Positions 26,310 through 34,495 of a stretch of DNA of 64,000 nt are shown in pieces (the stretch's first letter is position 1; each line of letters starts with the position of its first letter). The DNA comes from Pannonibacter sp. SL95. Lineage in GTDB: Bacteria > Pseudomonadota > Alphaproteobacteria > Rhizobiales > Stappiaceae. The notes under the pieces are model-generated. The model did not search any database. It saw nothing but the letters and a program-made list of their open reading frames with translations, and was not told where the DNA came from. The stretch is from positions 558,001-622,000 of the forward strand of contig NZ_JAPPRC010000006.1 of assembly GCF_026672425.1 (NCBI RefSeq), written 5' to 3'. The translations under genes were made by a program, and so were the position numbers.

Positions 26310-27290
26310 ATGCGTATGATGAACCGTCTCGCCGTTCTGGCGGGTGTTGCGCTCATGGCGTTCACTGCTGTCGCCGACGCAAAGACGCTGAAGCTGAACC
26401 ACAACAACCCGGAAGACCATCCGCTGCACAAGTCCATGGAATTCATGGGCAAGCGCGTGGAAGAGCTGACCAACGGCGACATCAAGATCCGCGTCTATGC
26501 CAATGCGCAGCTGGGCAACCAGCGCGAATCCATGGAGCTGATGCAGAACGGCACGCTCGATATGGCCCGTTCCAACGCCAGCGAGCTGGAAGCCTTCGAA
26601 GAGTCCTATTCGGCGCTGAACCTGCCCTTCATCTTTGCCAATGACGACCACTACTACAAGGTTCTGACCAGCGACATCGGCGACGACATCCTGGCGGCTT
26701 CCAAGGACAAGGGCTTCGTTGGCCTGGCCTACTACGTCGAAGGCGCGCGCTCCTTCTATTCCAACAAGGAAATCAAGACCCCGGCCGACCTGAAGGGCAT
26801 GAAGATCCGCGTGCAGCCGAGCCCGTCGGCCATCCGCATGGTCGAGCTGCTGGGTGCGGCTCCGACGCCGATTGCCTTCGGTGAACTCTACAGCGCCCTG
26901 CAGCAGGGCGTGGTTGATGGTGCCGAGAACAACCCGCTGGCGCTGACCGTCAACCGTCACGGCGAGATCGCCAAGGTCTACTCCGAGAACGAGCACACCA
27001 TGATCCCGTCGGTGGTGATGGTGTCCACCCAGACCTGGGACGGCCTGACCGCCGACCAGCAGAAGGCCCTGAAGCAGGCCGCGCGCGAGTCCATGGACTT
27101 CCACCGCGATGGCTGGAACAAGCAGGTCGCAGCCGGCAAGGCGCTGGCCGAAAAGGAAATGGGCGTGAAGTTCGTGGCCGTCGAAAAGGCCCCGTTCGTC
27201 GAAGCCGTGAAGCCGATGTATGAGGAAGCCGCTGCCAAGTCGCCGCGCGTTGCCGACCTCATCAAGCGCATCCAGGCTGCTGCCAACTAA
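26310..27290 (+). CDS. TRAP transporter solute-binding protein DctP
   Basis: A 326-residue periplasmic binding protein with a Sec signal peptide (MRMMNRLAVLAGVALMAFTA, cleavage near VADA-K). Characteristic segments are AQLGNQRESMELMQNGTLDM and DLKGMKIRVQPSPSAIRMV, in which the Arg is the usual carboxylate-binding residue, and FGELYSALQQGVVDGAENN. It should deliver a hexuronate or glucuronoside to the DctQM permease encoded divergently. A GGGAGGA site precedes the ATG. It is the first gene of the rightward operon. Confidence 0.93.
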   Translation: MRMMNRLAVLAGVALMAFTAVADAKTLKLNHNNPEDHPLHKSMEFMGKRVEELTNGDIKIRVYANAQLGNQRESMELMQNGTLDMARSNASELEAFEESYSALNLPFIFANDDHYYKVLTSDIGDDILAASKDKGFVGLAYYVEGARSFYSNKEIKTPADLKGMKIRVQPSPSAIRMVELLGAAPTPIAFGELYSALQQGVVDGAENNPLALTVNRHGEIAKVYSENEHTMIPSVVMVSTQTWDGLTADQQKALKQAARESMDFHRDGWNKQVAAGKALAEKEMGVKFVAVEKAPFVEAVKPMYEEAAAKSPRVADLIKRIQAAAN

Positions 27291-27302
27291 GATACCAGAC
27301 GG

Positions 27303-27328
27303 ACCCCGGGCCGGGTGCGGCCCGGGGT
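27303..27328 (+). terminator. Hairpin between binding-protein gene and uidA
   Basis: Perfect 10-bp stem ACCCCGGGCC/GGCCCGGGGT with a 6-nt loop, 12 nt after the dctP stop, followed by TCCTATT rather than a T run. It is probably a partial terminator or mRNA-stabilising element that keeps binding-protein message in excess. Confidence 0.6.
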
Positions 27329-27381
27329 TCCTATTGGCTGTTTCAAGACTTTCCTGCTGCTTGTACCCCCGGAGACCTGCC

Positions 27382-29202
27382 GTGCTTGAACGTTCCGCCC
27401 TCGCCGAAAACGCCCTGCAGGCGCTGCATGACGAGGACTATGACCGCCCGTTCAACACGCAGGCGCTGAACCATTCGACGCTGGTCTTCACCCGTGGCCG
27501 CCCGCGCATCAGCCTCAATGGCGACTGGAACTTCTGCGTTGACCTGCTCGACACCGGGCTGCGGCAGAAGTGGTTCGCCATGCTGCCGATGGCGGCCGAG
27601 GAGCGGCCGGAGCCCTGGGACTATGACCCCTATGAGGGCGAGACCGTGCCGGTGCCCTCCAACTGGCAGATGCTGAAGGAGAAGTGGTACTTCTTCGAAG
27701 GCAGCGCCTGGTACACCCGGCCGCTCGACATGGCCGCAATCAACCCGGGCACGCGCAAGTTCCTGCGCGTGGGCGCAGCGCAATATGACTGCAAGGTCTT
27801 CCTCAACGGCGCATTTCTCGGCAACCACTACGGCGGCTCGACGCCGTTCATGGTGGAGCTGACCGAGCACCTGAAGCCCGGCCGCAACTGGCTGATGCTG
27901 ATGGTCAACAACACCCGCACGCTGGACCGCGTGCCGATGCGCAACACCGACTGGTTCAACTATGGCGGCGTCTACCGCGAGGTGGAACTGTTCGAGACGC
28001 CGAAGACGCTGATCCGCGATCTGTTCGTCCATCTGGTGCCCGACGGCCGCTTCGGCACGATCCGCGCCGAAGTGGCGGTCGAGGGCGCGGACACGGCACG
28101 GCTGGAAATCCCGGCGCTCGGCATCGACACGGCCCTTGCGCTGGACGCCAGCGGGCGCGGCGTCATCGAGATCGCGGCCAAGCCCGCGCTGTGGTCGCCG
28201 GAGAGCCCGGTGCTCTACGACGTGCGCCTGACGGCGGGCGAGGACAGCGTTCGCGACCGTGTCGGCTTCCGCGAGATCCGCACGGTTGGCGACGAGATCC
28301 ATCTCAACGGCAAGCCGCTGTTCCTGCGCGGGATTTCCGTGCATGAGGACGACCGCACGCTCGGCAAGGTGATGCGCGAGGAAGATCTCGCCCGCCGCTT
28401 TGCCCATGCGCGGGAGCTGAACTGCAACTACCTCCGCCTGGCCCATTATCCGCACCACGAGCGCGCCGCCGAGATGGCGGATGAGCTCGGGTTCCTGCTC
28501 TGGGAAGAGATCCCGGTCTACTGGGCGATCGACTTTGCCAATCCGGCCACCTACCGCGATGCTGAGAACCAGCTGATCGAGCTGATCAAGCGCGACCGCA
28601 ACCGCGCGTCCGTCATCATCTGGTCGGTCGGCAACGAGAACCCGGACACCGATGCGCGGCTCGCCTTCATGCGCGGCCTTGCCGAGACGGCCAAGGCCTA
28701 TGACCCGACCCGGCTGACTTCGGCGGCCTGTCTCGTCAACCACGCCAAGACCTGCATCGAGGACCGGCTGGCCGACCACATCGATGTCATCGGCATCAAC
28801 GAGTATTACGGCTGGTACGAGGAGAACTTCGAGGATCTCGCCGCCATCGGCCGCAATTCCAATCCGGGCAAGCCGGTGGTGATCTCCGAGACCGGCGCCG
28901 ATGCCGACATCAGCGCCACCGGCCCGCGCCGGGCCCTCTTCAGCGAGGCCTACCAGACCGAAGTCTACGAAAAGCAGATTGCGACGCTGCGTCCGCTTGA
29001 CTACGTGAAGGGGATGTCCCCCTGGATCCTCTATGACTTCCGTGTCGAACGGCGGCAGAATGTGTTCCAGAAGGGCTTCAACAAGAAGGGCCTGATCGCC
29101 GGTGACAAGGCGACCAAGAAGGAGGCCTTCGCGGTGCTTTCGGCCTATTACGCCGAGCGCCGGGACGAGGACCAGGCGCGCGGCGGCGGGGGAGAAGCAT
29201 GA
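27382..29202 (+). CDS. uidA: Beta-glucuronidase, glycoside hydrolase family 2
   Basis: A 606-residue GH2 enzyme with sugar-binding, immunoglobulin-like and TIM-barrel domains. The barrel shows acid/base Glu 419 in SVGNENP and nucleophile Glu 503 in VVISETGAD. N567-K-K569 in GFNKKGLI matches the N-x-K motif that binds the glucuronate carboxylate in E. coli GusA (N566/K568). That motif supports a true glucuronidase rather than a galactosidase. There is no signal peptide, so glucuronides are imported first. The GTG at 27382 is preceded by GGAG; a start at 27220 inside dctP is rejected. It overlaps the next gene by 4 nt. Confidence 0.88.
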   Translation: MLERSALAENALQALHDEDYDRPFNTQALNHSTLVFTRGRPRISLNGDWNFCVDLLDTGLRQKWFAMLPMAAEERPEPWDYDPYEGETVPVPSNWQMLKEKWYFFEGSAWYTRPLDMAAINPGTRKFLRVGAAQYDCKVFLNGAFLGNHYGGSTPFMVELTEHLKPGRNWLMLMVNNTRTLDRVPMRNTDWFNYGGVYREVELFETPKTLIRDLFVHLVPDGRFGTIRAEVAVEGADTARLEIPALGIDTALALDASGRGVIEIAAKPALWSPESPVLYDVRLTAGEDSVRDRVGFREIRTVGDEIHLNGKPLFLRGISVHEDDRTLGKVMREEDLARRFAHARELNCNYLRLAHYPHHERAAEMADELGFLLWEEIPVYWAIDFANPATYRDAENQLIELIKRDRNRASVIIWSVGNENPDTDARLAFMRGLAETAKAYDPTRLTSAACLVNHAKTCIEDRLADHIDVIGINEYYGWYEENFEDLAAIGRNSNPGKPVVISETGADADISATGPRRALFSEAYQTEVYEKQIATLRPLDYVKGMSPWILYDFRVERRQNVFQKGFNKKGLIAGDKATKKEAFAVLSAYYAERRDEDQARGGGGEA

Positions 29203-29948
29203 TCGAAGCGGCGGGCAAGCGGCGCTACGAAGAGGTGGCCGAAGCGCTCCGCAGGGAGCTGGCCGAGGGCCGTTACAAGGTCGGCGACCGGATGAAGCCG
29301 GAACGCCAGATCTCGGACGAGATGGGCGTGTCGCGCTCTCTGGTGCGCGAAGCGATCATCCGGCTCGAGATCGAGGGCCTTGTCGACGTGCGCAAGGGCT
29401 CGGGCACCTATGTGGTGCGCCTGCCGGCCGGCGATACGGAAGATCCGCGCGGCGATATCGGCCCGTTTGAACTGCTGCAGGCGCGGCAGGTACTGGAAAG
29501 CTCCATCGCTGCCTTTGCTGCCACGACTGTGACCAAGGCCGACATCCTGCGCATGCGCGAGGCGCTGGACATGGAGCGCCGCGCCATCGAGGAGGGCAGC
29601 GGCGACTATTCCGGCGATGAGCTGTTCCATCATCTCATCGCCGAGGCGACGCAGAACAGCGTGCTGGTCGACATGATCGACGAGCTGTGGGGCAAGCGCG
29701 AGCAGAGCCCGATGTGGGAACGCCTGCATGCCCGCATCTTCGATGTCAGCTACCGCGGCCGCTGGCTGGAGGACCATCAGGCGATCCTGACGGCGCTGCA
29801 GTGCAAGGACCCGCGCGCGGCGCGTCAGGCCATGTGGCAGCACCTCGAAAACGTGCGCCAGACCCTGATGGAACTCTCGGACGTCGATGATCCGGAGTTC
29901 GATGGTTACCTCTTCGACAGCGGCCTTGTTGCCGCTGCCGTGTCCTGA
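29199..29948 (+). CDS. GntR/FadR-family repressor (UxuR/ExuR-like)
   Basis: A 249-residue regulator. The N-terminal winged helix (about 8-75) has the GntR pattern KPERQISDEMGVSRSLVREA followed by GLVDVRKGSGTYV. The C-terminal FCD domain has metal-site candidates Asp and His in GDELFHHLIAEAT and EDHQAILTAL. FadR-subgroup uronate repressors bind TTGGT-N-ACCAA-type palindromes, as found at 26111. Release by fructuronate or another pathway intermediate is likely by analogy. The ATG overlaps the uidA stop (ATGA). Confidence 0.85.
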   Translation: MIEAAGKRRYEEVAEALRRELAEGRYKVGDRMKPERQISDEMGVSRSLVREAIIRLEIEGLVDVRKGSGTYVVRLPAGDTEDPRGDIGPFELLQARQVLESSIAAFAATTVTKADILRMREALDMERRAIEEGSGDYSGDELFHHLIAEATQNSVLVDMIDELWGKREQSPMWERLHARIFDVSYRGRWLEDHQAILTALQCKDPRAARQAMWQHLENVRQTLMELSDVDDPEFDGYLFDSGLVAAAVS

Positions 29949-30005
29949 CCTGTGCCCCATCACCACCTGAACAACAAGACCGCCTCCAACTGAGGACAGA
30001 CCAAG

Positions 30006-31166
30006 ATGCAACAGACCTGGCGCTGGTTCGGCCCCGCCGATCCCGTTTCCCTCGCCGATATCCGGCAGGCCGGCGCAACCGGTATCGTCACCGCGCTGCA
30101 TGACCTGCCCAATGGCGTGGTCTGGCCGGTTGCGCGGATCCTCGAGCGCAAGGCCATGATCGAGGCTGCCGGCCTGACCTGGGCCGTGGTCGAGAGCATC
30201 CCGGTGCATGAGGACATCAAGACCGCCGCGCCGGGCTGGGAGCGCTATGCCGAGGCCTGGGCCGAGAGCCTGACCAACCTTGCGCGCTGCGGCATCCGCA
30301 CGATCTGCTACAACTTCATGCCGGTGATCGACTGGACCCGCACGGACCTCGCCTATGAGCTGCCGGACGGGGCGAAATGCCTGCGCTTCGACGCGGTGGC
30401 CTTCGCCGCCTTCGACCTGTTCATCCTGCAGCGGGACGGGGCAGAGGCAAGCTACAGCGCCGCCGAGATCGAGGCCGCGCGGGCAGCCCATACGGCCATG
30501 TCCGACGCCGACATCGCCAAGCTCACCGCCAACATCATTGCCGGACTGCCGGGCGCTGAGGAAAGCTATTCGCTGGACAGCTTCAAGGCGCGGCTGGCCA
30601 CCTATGCCGAAACCGACGCCGAGCGCCTGCGTGCCAATCTGGCGGCGTTCCTGAAGATCGTGGTGCCGGTGGCCGAAAAGGAAGGCGTCGTGCTGGCAAT
30701 TCACCCGGACGATCCGCCGCGCCCGCTGTTCGGCCTGCCGCGCATCGTCTCGACCGCCGCCGACATGAAGGCAATTGCCGCCATGGTCGACAGCCCGGCA
30801 AACGGATTCACGTTCTGCACCGGATCCTATGGTGTGCGGCCCGACAACGATCTGTGTGCCATGTTCCGCACCCATGCGGACCGGGTGCATTTCCTGCATT
30901 TGCGAGCGACCAAGCGCGAGGAGGGCGGCCTGACCTTCCACGAGGCGGCGCATCTGGACGGCGATGTGGACATGGTTGCCGTGATCCGCGAGATCGTCGC
31001 GGTCGAGCGCCGGCGCGGCAACGCTCTTCCCATGCGCCCGGACCATGGCCATCAGTTGCTCGACGACCTGCGCAAGACCTCGACCCCCGGCTACCCCGCG
31101 ATCGGCCGCCTGCGCGGCCTTGCCGAACTGCGTGGTGTCGAGCGGGCGGTGAAGGCGCTGATCTGA
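30006..31166 (+). CDS. uxuA: D-mannonate dehydratase
   Basis: A 386-residue cytoplasmic enzyme that converts D-mannonate to 2-keto-3-deoxygluconate. Family segments are [16 protein letters not shown] at the N-terminus, [38 protein letters not shown] with metal His/Asp, [14 protein letters not shown] with the metal Cys, and [12 protein letters not shown]. It completes UxaC-UxuB-UxuA. No KDG kinase or aldolase gene lies in the window. It follows uxuR by 57 nt and ends before a T-rich terminator. Confidence 0.95.
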   Translation: MQQTWRWFGPADPVSLADIRQAGATGIVTALHDLPNGVVWPVARILERKAMIEAAGLTWAVVESIPVHEDIKTAAPGWERYAEAWAESLTNLARCGIRTICYNFMPVIDWTRTDLAYELPDGAKCLRFDAVAFAAFDLFILQRDGAEASYSAAEIEAARAAHTAMSDADIAKLTANIIAGLPGAEESYSLDSFKARLATYAETDAERLRANLAAFLKIVVPVAEKEGVVLAIHPDDPPRPLFGLPRIVSTAADMKAIAAMVDSPANGFTFCTGSYGVRPDNDLCAMFRTHADRVHFLHLRATKREEGGLTFHEAAHLDGDVDMVAVIREIVAVERRRGNALPMRPDHGHQLLDDLRKTSTPGYPAIGRLRGLAELRGVERAVKALI

Positions 31167-31207
31167 TAAAGGCGTTGCTGCCGGGCTGAAGGCACTGATC
31201 ATTCAAG

Positions 31208-31238
31208 AAATGGCCGGGCGTAAAGCCCTGCCATTTTT
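31208..31238 (+). terminator. Terminator after uxuA
   Basis: Twelve-base-pair stem AAATGGCCGGGC/GCCCTGCCATTT with one mismatch, loop GTAAA, followed by a T run. It ends the dctP-uidA-uxuR-uxuA operon. Confidence 0.8.
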
Positions 31239-31250
31239 GGTTGATGACAA

Positions 31251-31412
31251 ACCTCGACTTCTCCGCAGTCATCCCGGCCAAGCGCAGCGCTGAGCCGGGA
31301 CCGGAGAGTCGAGGCCTCTATATTTCAATCAGCTAACCCGGGAGAGACCTAGGCTCTCCGGTCCCGGATCTCCGCTTCGCTGCGTCCGGGATGACGGCGG
31401 TTAGGTCGAGGG
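31251..31412. repeat. Palindromic intergenic repeat, family B, copy 1 (intact)
   Basis: Two arms of about 60 nt in inverted orientation around a short AT-rich centre. The left arm carries GTCATCCCGG and GGGACCGGAGAG; the right arm carries CTCTCCGGTCCCGGATC and GTCCGGGATGACGG. The transcript would form a long hairpin. A second copy at 40957 is interrupted by the IS110 element. Similar CGTCATCCCGGACGC-type repeats are common in alphaproteobacterial intergenic DNA. Confidence 0.8.
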
Positions 31413-31425
31413 TCGCCTCTAAACA

Positions 31426-31454
31426 AAATGGCCGGGCACAAAGCCCGGCCATTT
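31426..31454 (-). terminator. Bidirectional terminator before the Fe-alcohol dehydrogenase stop
   Basis: Perfect 12-bp stem AAATGGCCGGGC/GCCCGGCCATTT with loop ACAAA. Read leftward it ends in TTTTGTTT, so it should terminate the leftward operon that ends with the gene at 31482-32645. It is nearly identical in sequence to the terminator at 31208. Confidence 0.8.
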
Positions 31455-31481
31455 GTCATTGGGGCTGTGACGGGGCTCTTG

Positions 31482-32645
31482 TCAGAGCTTGCCTTCGAGC
31501 GCCGCGTCGAAGATCGACAGGGCGGCGTCGCGGGTCAGTTCGACCGGGTTGCCGCCGGCGGTCGGGTCGACGATGGCCATGTCGGCGATGAGGTCGCGCT
31601 TGGCGCCGTCGACGCCGAGGCCGCCGATGGTGTGCGGTACGCCGAGGTCGGAGCGCATCTTCAGGATATGCGCCTGGAAACCGTCGAAGCCGCCGGCAAT
31701 GCCGCAGAAGGCCGCCAGACGCTCGATCTTGGCCTGGATGGCCGGGCGGTTGAACTTCAGCACATAGGGCATGAACACGGCGTTGGTCATGCCGTGGTGC
31801 GTGTCATAGAGCGCGCCGACCGGGTGGGACAGGGCGTGGATGGCACCAAGGCCCTTCTGGAAGGCGACGGCACCCATGGCGCCCGCGCTCATCATGTGGC
31901 CACGCGCCAAGAGATCGGAGCCGTTGGCGGCGACGATCGGCAGGTTGTGGATCGCCAGACGCGCGCCTTCGACCGCGATGCCTTCCGACATCGGGTGATA
32001 GAACGGCGAGCACAGCGCCTCCAGGCAGTGGGCGAGGGCGTCCATGCCGGTGCCGACGGTGATCATGCGCGGCATGCCGGTGGTCAGTTCCGGATCGCAG
32101 ATGACATATGCCGGCAGCATCTTCGGGTGGAAGATCACCTTCTTGGTGTGGGTCGCCTCGTTGGTGACGACGCCGGCGCGGCCGACTTCCGAGCCGGTGC
32201 CGGCCGTGGTCGGCACGGCAACGATCGGGGCAATGCCGGCCGGATCGGCGCGGGTGTACCAGTCGCCGATGTCCTCGAAGTCCCAGATCGGGCGGGTCTG
32301 GCCGGACATGAAGGCAATCAGCTTGCCGGCATCGAGGCCGGAGCCGCCGCCAACCGCCAGCACGCCGTCATGGCCGCCGGCCTTGTAGGCGGCAACGCCT
32401 GCGGAAATGTTGCTGTCGACCGGGTTCGGCTTGACGTCGGAGAAAACGGCGCAGTCGATGCCATCGGCTTTCAAGAGCGCGACCATGTCGGCGATCATCG
32501 GCAGCTTCGCAAGGCCCGGATCGGTGACCAGCAGCGGGCGCTTCATGCCGGCGAGCTTGACGACAGCAGGCAGTTCCTTGATGCGGCCCGCGCCGAAGCG
32601 CACGGCGGTGGGATAGGACCAGTTCACGGACGGAAGGGCAGTCAT
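31482..32645 (-). CDS. Iron-containing alcohol dehydrogenase
   Basis: A 387-residue NAD(P)-dependent dehydrogenase of the group III (Fe-ADH) family. The cofactor loop VLAVGGGSGLDAGK and PTTAGTGSEV are clear. Metal ligands are in MDALAHCLEALCS (Asp, His), HALSHPVGAL (His) and YDTHHGMTN (His). It would oxidise an alcohol group to an aldehyde. It is the last gene of the leftward TRAP operon, separated from the aldehyde dehydrogenase gene by a 375-nt gap with a composite repeat. A gamma-glutamylated amino alcohol is a candidate substrate by context. Confidence 0.88.
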   Translation of the reverse strand: MTALPSVNWSYPTAVRFGAGRIKELPAVVKLAGMKRPLLVTDPGLAKLPMIADMVALLKADGIDCAVFSDVKPNPVDSNISAGVAAYKAGGHDGVLAVGGGSGLDAGKLIAFMSGQTRPIWDFEDIGDWYTRADPAGIAPIVAVPTTAGTGSEVGRAGVVTNEATHTKKVIFHPKMLPAYVICDPELTTGMPRMITVGTGMDALAHCLEALCSPFYHPMSEGIAVEGARLAIHNLPIVAANGSDLLARGHMMSAGAMGAVAFQKGLGAIHALSHPVGALYDTHHGMTNAVFMPYVLKFNRPAIQAKIERLAAFCGIAGGFDGFQAHILKMRSDLGVPHTIGGLGVDGAKRDLIADMAIVDPTAGGNPVELTRDAALSIFDAALEGKL

Positions 32646-33020
32646 GGGTCGGGCTTTCAGTCAGTTGGTGCGTTGGGGTCAACGCGGTGAATGGTGTTGC
32701 ACGGGGGACAGGCTGGGCCTTGCCATCCCATTGTCACTTGAAGCTTGGCTCATCCCGGGCAACTGGCAGAGCCTCAACCCCTCTCCCTCCTTGAGGGGGA
32801 GATGCCCCCGGCAGGGGGCAGAGGGGGGTATCGGTCTGTCAAGTCATCCGGCGGTGATCATGCGCTGAAACGCTGGCACCCCCCTCTGTCTGCATTCGCA
32901 GACATCTCCCCCTCAAGGGGGGAGAGGGCGCTGCGGCCAGCAGGCCAGTCGCAGGGCAGCTCCGGTCTCTTTGCCTGTTCCCCATTCCCATGCGGCGAGG
33001 GGAACATGCGGGTTTCAAAC
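32646..33020. other. 375-nt gap holding a composite repeat
   Basis: No gene is supported. The region contains the family A composite inverted repeat (32778-32929) between two genes of the same leftward operon. Transcription either crosses it or the downstream Fe-ADH gene has its own promoter. Confidence 0.5.
32778..32929. repeat. Composite inverted repeat, family A, copy 1
   Basis: Left arm (32778-32828) CCCTCTCC...TTGAGGGGGAGATGCCCCC...GGGGGCAGAGGGGGG. Right arm (32879-32929) starts CCCCCCTCTGTCTGC and ends ATCTCCCCCTCAAGGGGGGA. About 50 nt of unrelated sequence lie between them. The same architecture occurs at 51011 and 56209. Each arm also folds by itself (CTCCCTCCTTGAGGGGGAG). Confidence 0.85.
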
Positions 33021-34409
33021 TCAGTGCTCGAGGCGCAGGTGGTAGGACTTCGGGCGTGTCAGGTTGGCGAAGCCGACTTCCGACAGGGCGGCGCCCTTGC
33101 CGGTGTCCTTCACGCCGGTCCAGACAAGGCCCGGATCCACGTAGTCGCAGCGGTTCATGAACACGGTGCCGGTATCGATCTGGTGACCGATCTTCTCGGC
33201 AGCCACGGCATCCTCGGTCCAGATGGACGCGGTGAGGCCATAGGGGCTGTCGTTCATGAGCTGGATCGCCTCGGCGTCGTCCTTCACCTTCATGATGCCG
33301 ACGACCGGGCCGAAGCTTTCCTCGCGCATCACCGACATTTGGTGATTGACGTTGGTCAGCACCTGCGGGGCGAGGTAAGGCGTGCCGGCCTTGTCCATGG
33401 CAAAGGCAGACATGTCGATGTGGGCCTTGGCGCCCTTGCGGATCGCTTCCTCGGTCTGCTCGCGGACCCAGGTGGCAAAGCGGGTCTGGGCCATCGGGCC
33501 GATGGTGGTTTCCGGATCGAGCGGGTTGCCAAGCTTGTAGTCGCGCGTCATGGCGACGAAGCCATCGACGAACGCGTCGTAGCGGCTTTCGTGCACATAG
33601 ATGCGCTCGATGCCGCAGCAGCACTGGCCGGAGTTGAAGAAGGCGCCGTCGACGAGGTTGGCGACCGCGTAATCGAGATCCGCATCGGCCATGACATAGG
33701 CCGGATCCTTGCCGCCAAGCTCCAGGCCCATGGTGGCGAAGGTGCCGGCCAGTGCACGTTCGATGGCCTTGCCGCCAGCGACCGAGCCGGTGAAGTTGAC
33801 ATGGTCGATGACGCCGGAGCCGAGCAGCTTCTCGGTGCCGTCATGCGACAGCACGATGTTCTGGAACACGCCCTTGGGCAGGCCGGCCTTCTCGAAGGCG
33901 GCAGCGAAGCGCTCGCCGACCAGCAGCGTCTGCGCGGCGTGCTTCAGGATGACCACGTTGCCCGCCATCAACGCCGGGAAGATGGCGTTGCCGGCGGTCA
34001 TGAAGGGGTAGTTCCACGGCGCGATGACCATGACGATGCCGAGCGGCTCCATCTTGAGGTAGCGCTTGAAGCCCGGGCGGTCGTTGCGTTCGATGTTGGC
34101 CAGCGCGCTTTCGGCAATGCTGGCCATGTAGCGGGTGCGCTCGGTGAGGCCACCCTTCTCGCCGCCGTAGCGCACGGGGCGGCCCATCTGCCAGGCCAGT
34201 TCGGTGACGATGTCGTCGTTCATCGCCAGGAGGGCATCAAGCGCCTTGAGGCAGAGGTCAACGCGGGTGGCAAGCGGGGTCGCAGCCCATCCGGCCTGCG
34301 CGCTGCGGGCGGCGGTGACCACCCGTTCCACCGCGACAGCGTCCAGCGCCGCGCGTTCCGCATAGACCGATCCATCGACCGGCGAGATGAGTTTGATCGT
34401 GTCCGACAT
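33021..34409 (-). CDS. NAD(P)-dependent aldehyde dehydrogenase
   Basis: A 462-residue ALDH-superfamily enzyme oxidising an aldehyde to a carboxylate. Visible motifs are VIAPWNYPFMTAGNAIFPAL (cofactor site), FTGSVAGGKAIE, the general-base Glu in MGLELGGKDPAYVM, the catalytic Cys in FFNSGQCCCGIERIYV, and EESFGPVVGIMKV. It lies between the glutamine-synthetase-like gene and the Fe-ADH gene, consistent with sequential oxidation of an alcohol via an aldehyde to an acid. The aldehyde is not known. Confidence 0.9.
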   Translation of the reverse strand: MSDTIKLISPVDGSVYAERAALDAVAVERVVTAARSAQAGWAATPLATRVDLCLKALDALLAMNDDIVTELAWQMGRPVRYGGEKGGLTERTRYMASIAESALANIERNDRPGFKRYLKMEPLGIVMVIAPWNYPFMTAGNAIFPALMAGNVVILKHAAQTLLVGERFAAAFEKAGLPKGVFQNIVLSHDGTEKLLGSGVIDHVNFTGSVAGGKAIERALAGTFATMGLELGGKDPAYVMADADLDYAVANLVDGAFFNSGQCCCGIERIYVHESRYDAFVDGFVAMTRDYKLGNPLDPETTIGPMAQTRFATWVREQTEEAIRKGAKAHIDMSAFAMDKAGTPYLAPQVLTNVNHQMSVMREESFGPVVGIMKVKDDAEAIQLMNDSPYGLTASIWTEDAVAAEKIGHQIDTGTVFMNRCDYVDPGLVWTGVKDTGKGAALSEVGFANLTRPKSYHLRLEH

Positions 34410-34495
34410 GGGTCACCTTCAAAGAAACACCGCCGGGTGCCGGCGGCTGCAGTGTTCGCCGGGACGGCGGCCCGGGTGATCCGGGCCAGCCCTCC

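Noticed and set aside
29148-31202. A 684-codon open frame on the minus strand opposite the uxuR and uxuA genes
   Set aside because: It is antisense to two well-supported genes, has no recognisable domain, and is explained by the high GC content.
32778-32929. Possible CRISPR array in the C/G-rich repeats
   Set aside because: There are only two inverted arms per site, no regular direct repeats or spacers, and no cas genes in the window.
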